Source: Cenococcum geophilum 1.58
Lineage: Eukaryota > Ascomycota > Dothideomycetes > Gloniales > Gloniaceae
Assembly: GCA_001692895.1 (NCBI GenBank)
Contig: KV748176.1
Span: 2,604,001-2,668,000 of the forward strand
DNA length: 64,000 bases
Reading direction: 5' to 3'
Part shown: piece after piece, positions 1 through 12,622 of the stretch
Layout: each line of letters begins with the position of its first letter
Numbering within the stretch: the first letter of the stretch is position 1
The notes under the pieces: generated by a model
The model's database searches: none
Seen by the model: the letters and a program-made list of their open reading frames with translations, nothing else
What the model was told of the DNA's origin: nothing
Program-made: the position numbers and the translations under genes

Positions 1-3000
1 TTTGTGTAGTAGCCATACTTTATCTCCCTCCTTAAGATCTGGTCCCTTAGATCTCTTAGCATTATAGTACCTTTTTATTCTCTGCTATACTACCTTAGCT
101 GTCTCTATAAGGTCTGCATAAAGATTTATTAAATCCTTTATTCTTTCTTTGGCTATACTACTCGTTTTCTTTACTTACTATAGTAACAATGATATTCTTA
201 GCTTATATCCATAATTTGCCTTAAATAGTAATATGCCTATTCCTTCTTAAGGTGTTACATTATACGCAAACTATATAACTAGTAATAGCGATACCTAATT
301 GTTCTGTGTATGATTAACATAATGCCTTAGATACTGCTCTAGCGTTTAATTTAATCTTTCTATTTAACCGTCTGTCTATAAATAATATGCGGTGGAAGTT
401 GCTGCTTAAACTCCTTACTCTGCTAAGAACACTTCCCAGAATGCTGCTATAAATCTTAGATCTCTATCTAATATGATTTTGCTTAGTACTCTATATCTTA
501 TAAATACTTCTTTAACGTAGATTCTAGCGACATCTTCCGCTAAGATTTCTTCTGTATATACTATAAAGTATCCCCACTTTATAAGCTTATTTACTATTAC
601 TAAAATTACGTCATAATCTTATCCGGTGATAGGATCTTTTAATTTTGGCAACTTAATAATAAAGTCCTATAATATGACCTCCTATAGTCTCTCTAGTATT
701 TTAATAGGTTATAGCCCTCTATATAGCTTATGCCTCGTTAATTTATTCCTTTAGTAATTTAGACATTCCTTTATAATTTTTCTGGCTATCCTCTAGATTC
801 CGTTAATAATGTATTCCTTTTAAAGTCTTAACACTAAGCCCGTAGCCCCATTATGTCCTTAAGTTAGTCCCTTATAGAAGTCTTCCATAAACTACTCTGC
901 TATACTTCTTAGGATGTACTTTACTTTTTGATTTTTATACATATCCGTCTATAGATCTTTTAGCTATGCTTTTAGAATTCTTTATACCTAAAAGCTTTCT
1001 AGTATCTCGTAGACTTTCTCTAGTTCCTTATTTTCTTAAGTTGCTATAATTTTCGGATAATTATACCTAATTAATCTATCTATATCTTTTCGCAATAAAG
1101 CCCCCAATGGCTTTTCCTTATTTTATAGTTTAGCTTTACGGCTTAGAGCATCTGCCCGCATATTGTCTATACCTTTGGTATGCTAAATCTTAAAATAGTA
1201 TTCTGTAAGCATCTCTGCCCATCTAACCTATCTTTAGTTAAGTTCCTTTATTATTAGGAATCCTGTTAGGTTCTTATAATCCGTCTTAACTATAAATGGT
1301 TTCTCTATACCTTATAAGAATGCCCTTTATTCCTTTAATGCTGTAACTATACCTAATAACTCCTTGTTATAGATGTTATAGTTTAACTCTAGTGGTGTTA
1401 TCTTCCGACTATAGTATGCCACTGGGTGCTATCTATCTTAATATCTTTATATAAAGTACGCCCCTAGTATATAGTCTAATATATCTATCTTTACAACCGT
1501 CTCTAGTCCTAGTTAATAGATTTTAAGAACTGGCTCCTAGGTAAACAACTCTTTAACTTTCTTAAAGAGTTCTCTTTGCTCCTTTCCCTATGCCTATAGT
1601 TCTTCTTTCTTTATTAACCGCGTAAATGGCTTAATGTCCTTTAACTACTGCGCTATAAACCTTCTACAGTAATTGTAAAACCCTAGGAATAATCTTAACT
1701 ATATAACGTTCTCTAGTTCCTACCAATTTACTATAGCCTTAATCTTTTTTAGATCTATGCTAAGTTGGCCTAGTTTAATAATAAATCTAACAAAATCGGT
1801 CTTTCTGGTAAAGAACTCGTATTTCTTAATTGCTACTAGCATCTGTTCTTCCTATAGTCTCTTTAAGACCTATTTAATGTATTCCCCGTATTCTTCCTTA
1901 GTTATTAAGTAGATAATAATATTATTAAGATATACTATAATAAATTCATCTAAGTATTCTCCTAATATATTGTTAATACGTTTCTAGAACGTTACTAGTG
2001 CGTTTATAAGCCTAAATTGTATAACTAATAGTTTATATAGTCCTTCCTTTAACCTAAAGGCTACCTTCTATTTGTCGCCTTTCTTAATCCTAATCTAATG
2101 GTACGCCCATCTTAGATCTATTTTCGTAAAGATTTGCGCATTACCTATTCTGTCTTAGATTTCGCTAATTAAGGGTAAAGGATACCTATCCTTCCTGGTA
2201 ATGCTGTTTAACTATCTATAGTTAATATATAGCCTTAGTTTACTATTCTTCTTTAGTATAAATAGTACTGGATAACCTACTGATAACTGTGATGGTCTAA
2301 TATATCCCTTTTATAGATTTTTCTGGATAAACTCTTTTAACGCTCTACCTTCTTCTTTGGTAAGCTTGTAGATTGGAAAGAACTTTAAACTTATTATTAG
2401 TTCCAACTCTATCTTATAGTCCCATGCTGCATATTCTAACAGCTTTTTACTTTTTAGTGACTATAGTTTTTTACTATACTTATAGTATCTCTTTGGTATA
2501 TAACTTAGTCCTTTTTCTATTTCTTTATAGGTTGCTTCTACTTAGTACTATACTAACTTAGCTTATTGTCACATTTTGCGGCGTTAAGTATCTTTAATAT
2601 TGACCTAACCTGTAATCTAATTAATCCTTAGATTATATTTCTGTAACTAAGGCATATTTAATACTACCTCGTCCTGTCCTAATGGTAGGATATCGAAAGA
2701 TATCTTAATTTGTCTTCCTTTAATAGTTATTTAAATAGGTCCTATTTTAAGATTAATGATCCCTCCTCTATAGGTTATTAAATCCCCTAAAATCGTAACT
2801 AATAGGTAAGGTTACTCCTTTTGTCTATAAGGTAGTCCTATTCTCTTAACTACTATTAGTAAGATGTGGTTTTACGTTACTCTACTATCTATTAGCGCTT
2901 TAAACTGCTAATCTTGCCAATTAATTTATAAATTTAGGTATTGTCCTTAAATTCCTTTAAGGGTTTAAGGCTCTACTACTAGCTCCCTCTAGTCCTATAG

Positions 3001-5963
3001 GCCTCTACTTTTCCTAACTATTAGCTGCTTAATCCTGGTATACTTAGCTTACTCTTTAGCTAATGCCTAGTTTGCTTTTTATCTTTAATATACTATAGAT
3101 ATATATTTTCTGGGTATTTCCACCACTGTTATCTATCTAAGCATTCTTTTATAAGGAATCTTCCTGGTTAAAGTACTACGCTTCCTTCCTCTTAGACCTC
3201 TGCTAGATGCCATCTATATATATATTTAGCATTTCTATACTGTTGCTCGTCCGTTATCTAGTATATTCTTATAGGGTATTTCCAATTCTTTTCCTTTGGA
3301 TTCTTGTATATTTCGCATATATTGTCTATATACGCAATCTATAATAATGTATAGTATACTAGGTGCTTTAGGTTAACTTTTAGCTCGTCTTTGTCCCTAA
3401 GTTTAAACCTTTGTTGTGCTGATCTAAACGTTACGACTTTATTCGTAGGTACTAAGATGCGTCTTTTGCTTCTTTAGTCCTCTAAACGTTCCTTTAGATC
3501 CTTTAATGTTATAATTAAGGCTCCTTTAATATGCATTATAGCCTTTTCTATAATTGGGTGGTCTTGGATAACTTTTTCATCTAACCACATATAGAAATCT
3601 TCCCACTTATTATTATGCCTTTGCCTATACCACTTTTAGTACAGCTGCTAAAGTGTATACAGTCTGTCCGTAAGGAAGTATCTTCTTATTACTATATTAT
3701 AACAGCCCTTTATATGTCGTTCTTTAAACCTAGTTAAAATCCCTAGATCCTCTTTACTTTTTAGTTTAATAAGCTACTTAGCTCTTAGTATGCCTGCTCT
3801 CGGCCTATTAGTAATTCTTTATACTAGTGCTCTGTCCTTTATACGTCCTAATGTGTTAGATCTCTTATCTAGTTTCTATTCTTACTATGCGATAATTCTT
3901 TGCCTAAACTCTTCTATGGTTTTTTTTTGTTTATGCCTTACGCTCTAATTCTTAAAGTCGTCTTGCTTTTTAATCCTAGTATTAAACTTTTAATCTTTAG
4001 GCTGAATACTACGTTCCCCTAATAAGTCTTCTAGGTCTATATATCTGTCTCCTAGTCTAACTGCTATTTATATTATAGATTCTCTAATCTATAAAGAAGC
4101 TCCTTGCCTCTTACCTATAGGTGTCCTTATTTATACTCTAAAATCTTAGTCCCTTAGATTCTTTAATCCTGAGCTTGCTTTTAACTTAAGCTTAGCTCCC
4201 GCCTTAGTCTAACTAGGCGTCCATAGTGTTCTTATCTTATCTTAAGAGTCTTAAATCTCACTTATCTCGTTTTAAGAATCTTGTGCCGTGGGAAACTCTT
4301 ATCCCGAGCTTATTTATATATTTTTAAACTAAGCTACTACCCTGCTCTATCGGTTTTCGTCTATTATAGGTCCTTAGGTATACCTTATCTCGTCTTAAGA
4401 ATCTTAGTTGTCTCTTATCTTGTCTTAAGAATCTTAAGTCTTTAACCTTTTGCCTTTATTAAGTGCCGAAGTAGTTTGCTATCCTACTTCTCTTATATTT
4501 CGCGAAGCGATAGATATTATATTTAGTGGGGTCTCAATCCCTACTAATATTCCCTATTCTATAGTAGAATTATTCTTTACCTCTAGTATAACATCTCCAA
4601 GGTTTGCTTGCTCCTAGTAAGCGGCCCTTATTACCTTATTGTTATAAAATGTTTTACCTATATTAAATTTATTGTCCTTAATATCCAATCTGCGAACTAG
4701 TTCGTTGGTTCCTCTGTATTCTATAGGTGCTAGCTCTTATAGCTAATAGCTTGCGCCGTACTTAGCGTCCTTATAAATTTGGTATACGTTATTATAATAA
4801 AACGTAAAACTTTTAATTAAATATTCTTTTGTTCCTTGTAGTATATTATAATCCCTCTATACATATATATCGTCTACTAGTCTTATGCCTTTTACTACGT
4901 AGTAACTCTGCTCACTTCTATAGTCTCTAATATAATAACCCTATTTTCCGCAATTTATATAAGCTCCTTTTTTAAACCATTTCTCTTGCTATAGAGTCCG
5001 CCTAAATGTCTTCTACTATTAAGATCCCTAATTCGGCCTTTGCTCCTTAGACCTTTAATTACTTAATCCTTATCCTCTAGGTTTCTATAGTTTACTCTAT
5101 CTCTTATAGGCTTCTTTAGTACTACTTAGGTCTATTAGCTCTGCGCCATACTATAGTTTCTAACTTAGCTTTTGTTGTTGCGTACTCTGCGCCTTATATA
5201 ACTATAGAACTCTATCCTAGCCCTTCTTAGCCTGTTCCCTTTAGAAGATCCTATTATTAATCTTAATCGCTTAATCTATTAATTCCCTTAGGGTATCCAC
5301 ATCTTCTATTAGAATAATTACGTCCTAGACTTTAGCCTTAAGTCCCTGTTTATACTATGCTATAAGCGCCCTATTATTTTACTCTACTTATATTACTAGT
5401 GTCTGGAACTGTATTATATACTTAATTACTAAAGTTTGTTATACGAGGTTCTGGAGTTTTCTTTCCGCTATAGTTGTTCCTTCTAGGTCTCTAAATATCT
5501 GCGTAAGTTATTCCGCAAATCCTTCCTAACTTAAGAATATAAATTACACGTTTTAGTTAATGGTCGTTATTCTATTTGCCTATATCTCCGTAAGGTAAGG
5601 TTTAAACCACTTAAGTGCTTTTCCTAATAAGAATAGTCTTATATAGGCTATCCGATCCACAAGTATAGGTAACTTTACTCCCTTCTATAAGACCTTAAAG
5701 TGTATTTACGTAAGGAATCCTTTAAGCTTTAACCTCTCTCCTATAAATCTCTTAATTAATAGTAGCTTAATCTTTACTGCTTCTATCCCGTTAAGTCTTT
5801 CTTCTAATACTATATTATTAGCTATTAGCTAGTTAACTATTTCCTATAGCTATCCAACCGTTACAGGTTGCTGTGAGTTAGTATCTACTATACTGGTATT
5901 ACCTCCTGTCCTTAAAGTAGTTGCTACCGTTAATGGCGTTATGGTGGCTGCTTTTAGTGGCAT
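1..5963 (-). pseudogene. gag-pol polyprotein remnant of the Gypsy element
   Basis: Reading the minus strand through many in-frame stops gives: a gag-like start MPLKAATITPL at 5963; a capsid-like stretch ending KWFKPYLTEI near 5590; a retropepsin remnant ALIDS near 2890 (family consensus D-S/T-G); the reverse transcriptase hallmark FTKIDLRWAYH near 2130; a YLDD-box remnant YLNNIIIY near 1915; and the integrase C-terminal motif LKEGDKVWL in the first 45 bases. Domain order is that of Ty3/Gypsy. The gag-to-protease distance (about 3 kb) is long, so an extra domain or insertion could lie there; I did not recognise one. It encodes no functional protein. Confidence 0.85.
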
Positions 5964-6007
5964 GTTGTTTAACTTTTTATATTAATATTATAACTAGGTA
6001 GTAATTG

Positions 6008-6273
6008 TGTAACGGAACCTTGTAGCAAGAACTACGATAGGCTCGTTATTGGGCTAGGTGTGTAGGAAATGTAAGTATAAAAGTTAACAACGTAATAATA
6101 ATTGGTGGAGTAGTTGCCTAACAGATTAACTCTAATTATATTCTAAGAATTACTATAAGGAAGAAACTATCTAGGTAGGGACTAAGGGTCCTTAAATACA
6201 TAACCGTACTCCTATAAAATCCTTCTTATACGTAATGTACGTCTTATCTATATTAAACGTGACGTCCCTTACA
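6008..6273 (-). repeat. 5' LTR of the minus-strand Gypsy element
   Basis: On the plus strand the segment begins TGTAACGGAACC and ends CCCTTACA, giving TG...CA ends with imperfect inverted termini. It lies immediately upstream (on the minus strand) of the gag start. The second LTR is outside the window, so the outer edge at 6273 is inferred from the terminal motif only. Confidence 0.55.
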
Positions 6274-7246
6274 TTTAACGCAGCCAATACATTTAACTAT
6301 TATGTGACTCGCTTACTATTCCTCGTTATATGGTTCTACGGGTTCTATCCTAGTCCGTGCCTGTATTAACCAACTAGCTTCTTCCAACTCCTCTCTAAGT
6401 AGTCGTAACATCGTACTTAAAGCGTTTGTAACACGCAGCCTATAAGACGCTAGTACTAAAGTATCGCGTTTCTTCCTTATAAATAAAGCGAATAAGCGCG
6501 TCTACTTTATCTCCTAGAAAGCTATAATCCTATTCGGGTAATATCTGCTTAAGGCCCTTATAAGTTAGCGGAGGTTAAATATAGAGTATATGGATTTAAT
6601 TGTCGGATATAATATAACTAGAAATTAGACTCTAAACTGCATCCTAGTATATTATATTAAGCCATCCTTTAATCTACTTCTTAATACTTATAAATAGATC
6701 CTTTAAGTACTTACTCTTTATAATATTCCTAGTATATAATGCAATAATATTATACTCCTTATAAGCCTATAACAAATTATTATAATTAGAGTAACAGCGT
6801 AGACCTCTAGATAACGGACTCGTCTCCTTATATAGCTTAAGTAGAATATTGCGTAGACATCTAGTAGCTTTATTCGCAAGCTCGTACAATATATCTAGAA
6901 GTACCGCCCGTTTCTCTGTATTAGTCTTCGCCCTCTTTTATTTTTCTATATACTTAATCGGCAGGGCTAATAATATTATATTCTTATTAAGTATTTAATC
7001 CTCCTCCTCCTAAGTAGATACCTGCGAGATAATATTACTGTTAATTATAACAAATAAAGCCAGATTGCTGGCGAAATCCGCTGCCCTATCCTCCTATATC
7101 GCCATCCTAGCAGTAATAAAGTTACGGCCGAGTCGGGTAGACAGAGGGGCTATAGGTTTTTAAGACTTTCGCTTTAGCAGTGCAATATCTATAAGAGCGC
7201 CCTTATACTAGTCTTTAATAAGAATAATTGTATATCCGGTAACACC

Positions 7247-7497
7247 TGTCACGGGACTCACACGCTCTCACGTCCCTGCGCGTTTTGACGTTCTTGACCC
7301 GTGCTCACGTTCGTCCCGAGACACCTACGCACGTTCCCCTACAACCCCTATTTATACCCGACCTGGCACACAAAGAATCTTCTTTCTTCATCTAAATGTC
7401 TTTGTATCAACCACGCATAGTTACGCGTACGTAGCCTTCTTCCAATTACTACCCTGTTTAGTACATTGTATTCCAGCTCGTGCCCACTTCCGTGACA
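7247..7497 (+). repeat. Left LTR of non-autonomous element
   Basis: Starts TGTCACGGGACT and ends TTCCGTGACA. It matches 9147-9395 along its length with a few substitutions and short indels, for example GTATCAACC versus GTATTAACC. Confidence 0.9.
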
Positions 7498-7599
7498 CTA
7501 CATTTGGATCCCTTTTCTATACCTGCGGGGCCTGTGGGCTACTGGTCGCGGAGCATGCCTTTCTACGCCTAATACGAGGGTAGATACAGGAGCTGCTGG

Positions 7600-8680
7600 C
7601 TGCGGGTAGACTGGGACGCTGGGGTTCTGAACTGGTACGACAAGACATCGCGCCGATACGCCTGCGACCTCGATGGCTTGCACCCTACTGCTACCGATTT
7701 TGAACGAGCACGTTACTGCCCTCCGGTTTGACCTCAGATGGCTCGCATCCTACTGCACGACGACCCGAACCCGAACCCTGCGCTAGCATCGTACTGCTGT
7801 CCTACCAACCTGGCCCCGTTACTGCCGTACGAATCTGACAAGTTCCGCGCCGATACGCCTGTGGAATCACGACCTGCCGACAAGACATCGCGCCGATACG
7901 CCTGCGGACTCGATGGCTTGCATCCTACTGCTATTACGAACAGGCACGTTACTGCCCCTCGGTTTGACCTGATGGCTCGCATCCTACTGCTACACGAACA
8001 CGAACACGAACACGAACACGGAAGCTGGTATCTTACTACTGTCCTACCGACCTGCACGCACTGCCCTACGTACCGACAAGCCTTGTTGCGATACGCCTAC
8101 GAAGCCGAATCTGTCGCTGGCATTGTACTGCTACCTACCCGAACCGATAAGCCTCGTGCCGATACGCCTACAAGATAACCCGTCGCTGGCACCGTACCTG
8201 CTACCGTCCGAACTTGCTGCCGAAGCTCTCTGCATCTGATTACCCGAATTATCCTAAGCCGCCCGAACCTGTCGCTAGCATTGTACTGCCGCCGCCGAAG
8301 CTATTCGCATCCGATACCCAGACTGTCTTAAGCCGCCCGTCGCTCGCTTGCATGTACTGCTACCTGAACCGGACAAGCTCGTGCCGATACGCCTACAAGC
8401 CGAACACAACTAGGTAGAGCCTCGCTCCCTAGACCCCCAAACCCGTCGCTTGCATTGTACTGCTGCCTGAACCGGACAAGCCTTGTGCCGATACGCCTAC
8501 AAGATGCCCCGTCGCTAGCACTGTACTGCTACCACATGAACTGATAAGCTCCGTGCCGATTCGCCTATGGAACCCAAACACGTTGCTAGCACCGTACTGC
8601 TACCCGAATCTAATAAGATCCCGTGCCGATATACCTACGGAACCTACGCTGGCACCGTACTGCCACCGACAAGAACTACC
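7600..8680 (+). repeat. Degenerate internal tandem repeats of the LTR element
   Basis: Units of very roughly 70-110 bp recur many times with variation. Each couples a segment like GCCGATACGCCTACAAG to one like CGCTGGCACCGTACTGCTACC. Clear matching pairs are 7638-7695 with 7877-7932 and 7734-7756 with 7970-7992. A six-base microsatellite (CGAACA) occupies about 7993-8020. The array fills most of the element's interior. Confidence 0.75.
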
Positions 8681-9146
8681 TACGATACGAATACTGCACC
8701 GCACTAATAAGACCTACTAAGAATATGCCTTACTACGACCACGAACACCGTACTAACCCATACTATACTGCCGTTTAGGCCGATAAATACTGCCTAAAAC
8801 GGCCCATTTTGGACCAAAAATTGGGGTAATTTTTTAGGGGACCTGGAGTATAGGAAGGGAGGCGCGTGAGCTGCTAGAAGCGAGAAAGGGACTATACAAG
8901 CTTCAGCAATGCGTCTCCAAGCGGCGAGGACAGGAGTGTAGCTGGCGACGGAAGCTAGGCTATACTTTAGGCCTAACAAGTTAGTAGCCCAACAATTAAA
9001 TATAGAAGGACCGAACTGGAGGAGCCTGTGGCAACGGAGGACGTAGAAGGGCGGAGAAGCTAATAATTTTTTTTCCGTATTGGGTTTTTTTTTAGTATAT
9101 ATAACACGATATGCCTCGCAGGAGCTCGGAAGTAAGGGGGGGGTAC

Positions 9147-9395
9147 TGTTACGGGACTCACACGCTCTCACGTCCCTGCGCGTTTTGACGTTTCTTAACC
9201 CGTGCTCACGTTCGTCCCGAGACACCTACGCACGTTCCCCTACAAACCCCTATTTTACCCAACCTGGCACACAAAGATCTTCTTCTTTATCCAAATGTCT
9301 TTGTATTAACCACGCATAGTTACGCGTACGTAGCCTTCTTCAATTACTACCCTGTTTAGTACATTGTATTCTAGCTCGTGCCCACTTCCGTGACA
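9147..9395 (+). repeat. Right LTR of non-autonomous element
   Basis: Starts TGTTACGGGACT, directly after the polypurine tract, and ends TTCCGTGACA, followed by the duplicated ACACC. The first bases TGTTACGG versus TGTCACGG in the left copy are a C/T difference. Confidence 0.9.
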
Positions 9396-10870
9396 ACACC
9401 GTCGCGTCAGGCAGCCCGTCTGAATTACTGCAGTATTATATTTAGGCTTTTATTAGGATAATAACCGTATATAATAGAACGGACAATATCTAGAATATTC
9501 GCACTATGGGCTAGGGCGTCCGACGTAATAAGAATGCGGGTAGGTAAGTCTTCTATATAGAAATTTCGATACTCCCTACTCTTATTATATTTAAATAATA
9601 TTATATAATAACTCCGCACTACTATTTTAGCCTACTTTATAGTATAGCCCTTAGTTATAAGCTATAAACGGATTATATTCAGACACCTATGGATATAATT
9701 TTTAATATAAAGAAAGATAATTATCTTAGGAATTAATTTGGGGCTTAGAACCTTTCGTCCCTTTAGCTATATAGTGCCTTCTACCAGATTTTAGATCTGC
9801 CCAACTAGTTAATAAATAGAGGTAGCGGGTATTTAACTGGAAGATACAAATATCCTACTAGGCGCTATAGGCGTTTAACTAGATAATATAGATATTTCAC
9901 TAGACCTTGCGGATATCTAGCTAAGGGTTACGGATATATAATCCTCCTCTACTACCGCCTCCTTAAATGCCTCTTTAATAATAAAGAATAGTGCCTTATA
10001 ATTATTCTTATCCCTCCTCTTAATATAGCCCCTAATAATAGATAGGTCAGGCCGATTAATATTCATTTATTTAAGATCCGTTATACTCTAATAAAACCCC
10101 GCTAGCTTTATTACCTTCGTATATATCTCCTTATTAAGTATTACAGTATATATAAACCACGGCACTATTAAACTAAGCAGTAATTAGATCTTAAAGAGCT
10201 ATATATAATAGGGCTAGAAGCTCTTACCCTAGTTAGCAACTAGATAATACTTATTAATTATAACTAAGGAAATATACGAGCGAAAAGCAGGCTAAGTAAG
10301 GATATAGTAAAACCGTTTACTTAATAGCAACTCTAGCAATACTAGAATATGCGTAAACCAACCCGCCTTAATATGTTTTAGGATATCCGTATACGCTTTT
10401 ATTACCTCCGCATATATAAATACGGGATTTGCTCCTAGAATGGCCCGTATTTTTAATAGCTACTCCTCTCTAATTGCGTTTAAAGGCAACATAATAATAG
10501 CAACGGAAGCTTAAATTAGTAATAGAATCGCCTACATTATTATGCTCTTACCCTATAATATCTTTACCGCTAGGAACAAGTTCCTTTACCTATATATTAC
10601 CCGTCTTAATACCTTAATTTAACTAGGTCGTCCGCTGTACGGATATAAAAGCTTAATAGCTCTATCTATTAAGCTTAACTATTCATCTTTACTTACCTCC
10701 CGTAAGGCCAGAAGCTTATCTTACACGTCCTATAACTGCCTCTCTACTAGGGACATAAGATCCTCCCATAAACGATTATCTAGCTCCCACAAGCTCCGCG
10801 AGACCTCCTAGCATTCCCGTTTAACTGCGGTCTTCCGACCCCAGCAGCTAGTGCTTTTCTTCTGAGCCAT

Positions 10871-11371
10871 AGTGGGTTTTCTATGCGGATATAACGCCTA
10901 GCAGTAGTGGAGGCACTTTAGGCTAAGGGAGGATATTTTTAAGAAAGGACCTAACTATAGCACCTACTAAGTGTTGCAATGGCTTTAAGTAGTAGATATC
11001 TATATATCTGTATAGTTTTATCTATATTAGCAGACTATTCAATAAGATATAATATGTGCTTATACTTTTAATAACGCGTTTTTTAACTTTAACGAAATTA
11101 ATATTAGGACCGAGCGATAGCCGTATTATAAAATTCGTACCATTTAAAAGCCCTAGTTCTTAAAAATATTGTATTAACTTTTGGTAATAATAACGCGTTA
11201 TATAAATAAATGAATTAGATATCCGCAATATCCGTTTTGCGGATTTTGCTTATACTTTTAACAAAACTCGCCAAAGCCTCTCAGACGTGATTTTGCAATT
11301 CGGAAGACGGCGTAGGTTATTCTAATGCTAGCTAAAAAATCGCGTCTGAGCTCGCTGAGGTAAACTACAGC
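10871..11371 (-). other. Untranslated leader and outer end of helicase element copy A
   Basis: This non-coding stretch between the helicase start and the element edge aligns, in reverse complement, with 57615-58107 upstream of the second copy. Its outer edge reads (minus strand) TTACCTCAGCGAGCTCAGAC. An inverted repeat of about 15 bp, CTCAGACGCGATTTT against AAAATCACGTCTGAG, forms a subterminal hairpin in both copies. Beyond 11374 the two copies no longer match, which places the boundary there. Confidence 0.7.
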
Positions 11372-11417
11372 TAGCTAGCAGCTCGCTGCCTTAGTAATAA
11401 TATTTGGTAGTGAGTTG

Positions 11418-11649
11418 AAGCTTTTGGTAGAACTCCGTCCAGAGCTTTAGTAGAGCTCCGCCCAGAGCTTCGGTAGAGCTCTATGTAGGGTTTCGGTAGA
11501 GCTCTATGTAGGGTTTCGGTAGAGCTCTATGTGGAGTCTTAGCAGAGCTCCGTACAGAGCTTTAAGGGAGCCTCATAGAGCCTCTCTAGCAGAGCTCCTG
11601 GCAGAACCTTTAGTAGAGCTCCGTGCAGAGCCTCTAGTAAAGCTTTAGT
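11418..11649. repeat. Minisatellite, about ten units of roughly 23-24 bp
   Basis: The unit is approximately GTAGAGCTCCGTCCAGAGCTTTA, repeated with substitutions (GTAGAGCTCTATGTAGGGTTTCG twice in a row near 11473-11520). It lies directly outside the helicase element end. No function can be read from it. Confidence 0.8.
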
Positions 11650-11924
11650 AGCTAAGGAAATTGATTATAAAGTCTAGCTTTAAGCTAGAATTATTATAGA
11701 TTAGTAAATTCTTGGTTAAATACAGCACACGCCAAAACCGAGTCAGAGGCTCTACCAAAGGCTCTGCCAGCTATACCACTTGCCTAATTGGGACAGCTAG
11801 CTAACAGCGTGACAGTCAGTGGACAGCCAGCGATCCAATTGACGCAGTCAGTCAGCTATAAAGGCTGAAGCTCGCAGCTAGCTGGCTGTTGGACTCACTG
11901 GGCCGCTTGATGAGGATATGTAGG

Positions 11925-12096
11925 TGTCACGGAGCGCGGTCAGTAGGCTCTGGGAACGTCGTAGCATTGGCTATGTACACGACAGGATATTGCACGAAGG
12001 TGCAAAGAGGTGCGAAGGCACCGTGGCTCTATATACTGTGGGTGCCAAGGCTCGCTAGGCGAGCCCTTGGCGGTGCTACGGTCGGAATCCGTGACA
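11925..12096 (-). repeat. Left (3') LTR of the TRIM
   Basis: It contains a near-perfect palindrome at about 12047-12072, CCAAGGCTCGC against GCGAGCCCTTGG, that could form a stable hairpin. It is followed on the right by the polypurine tract of the minus-strand element. Confidence 0.88.
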
Positions 12097-12622
12097 CTAC
12101 CCCCCCCTCATACAAAGCCGAAGTCCCTTGAGGCAGATCCTCCCTCCGTACGGTGCTGTGGTGCTCGCTAGTGACTGGCAGAGCTTATCAGAGGCGTTCG
12201 CTGGCAGAACGTAGCTCGAACGGTTAACGAGGGTGATGACGATTCGATAGGTAGATTGATGACTCGATGTCTGAGGTATCTTATGACTGTTCTTCCAAGC
12301 TCGTTGAGTCGTAGATGACTGTTTGCAGTCCTAGGTCGAAGTAGTATCCTCACAGCGGGACAGCAGAGGTGCTGGTCTTGCTCGGTCGTGAGCGCACAGC
12401 GGGAAAGCGGAGATGCTGCTATTGGATAGGCATTGTCGAAGTTGTGTACGCAGGCAGGTAGAATCGTAGAGGCAGTAGTAGGCAGAGACGTTGATGCGGT
12501 AGAAATTGAGAGGTAGAATTAAGGGTATCGAATCGTCGTCCAACGGTCGGCACGGGTCAAAGTCGTCGTACCGGCTCCATAGGCGGTAGGCAGGCCTATG
12601 CGAGTCGTTGGGTGCAATATAA

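Larger units (their letters stand above)
1..6273 (-). mobile_element. Gypsy (Ty3-type) LTR retrotransposon, RIP-decayed, cut by window start
   Basis: On the minus strand one element runs from an LTR at 6008-6273 through gag (start about 5963) to pol, which leaves the window at position 1. No frame is open: Gln and Trp codons are repeatedly TAG/TAA, as expected from C-to-T change at CpA on both strands. The 5' LTR begins TGTAAGGG and ends CCGTTACA on the element strand. The element sits just downstream of the stop of helicase copy A, so it probably inserted into that element; the other LTR and target duplication lie outside the window. Family assignment rests on the order gag, protease, reverse transcriptase, RNase H, integrase. 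Confidence 0.85.
7247..9395 (+). mobile_element. Non-autonomous LTR retrotransposon inside helicase copy A
   Basis: Two direct LTRs (7247-7497 and 9147-9395, about 250 bp, TGTCACGGG...CCGTGACA) flank 1649 bp that encode no recognisable retroviral-type protein. A 5-bp target duplication ACACC is present at 7242-7246 and 9396-9400. A polypurine tract AGTAAGGGGGGGG ends 3 bases before the right LTR, which sets the plus orientation. A tRNA primer site is not clear; TGGATCCC lies about 8 bases after the left LTR. The interior shows little RIP and is built largely of degenerate repeats (separate entry). Open frames such as 7738-8178 follow the repeat unit and show no known domain, so they are not annotated as genes. 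Confidence 0.88.
6316..10870 (-). pseudogene. RecQ/DEAD-like helicase of a mobile element, copy A (interrupted)
   Basis: The minus strand has a start MAQKKSTSCWGRK at 10870 and, reading through RIP stops, a two-domain SF2 helicase. Domain 1 holds a Walker A remnant GKS near 10550, a decayed DExH box (INKYY where families have D-E-x-H) near 10255 and a TVILNKE stretch in the motif III position. Domain 2 holds PTRILITSDALAHSANI (motif V region) near 9530 and a motif VI remnant FRRAA near 9425. An LTR element (7247-9395, duplication ACACC) sits just after motif VI; the coding sequence resumes at 7241 and appears to end at a stop at 6316. Without the insert it is about 800 codons. It is most like the RecQ-type helicases found in fungal repeats and subtelomeres (TLH class), but family placement needs a profile search. 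No transposase or recombinase is visible. Confidence 0.72.

Noticed and set aside
7738-8178. 146-codon plus-strand and 107-codon minus-strand open frames
   Set aside because: They follow the GC-rich repeat units of the LTR element on both strands and show no domain; the His-Glu and Ser-Cys runs come from a CGAACA microsatellite.
8794-9225. 143-codon minus-strand frame
   Set aside because: It crosses the polypurine tract and the right LTR of the element at 7247-9395 and has no recognisable content.
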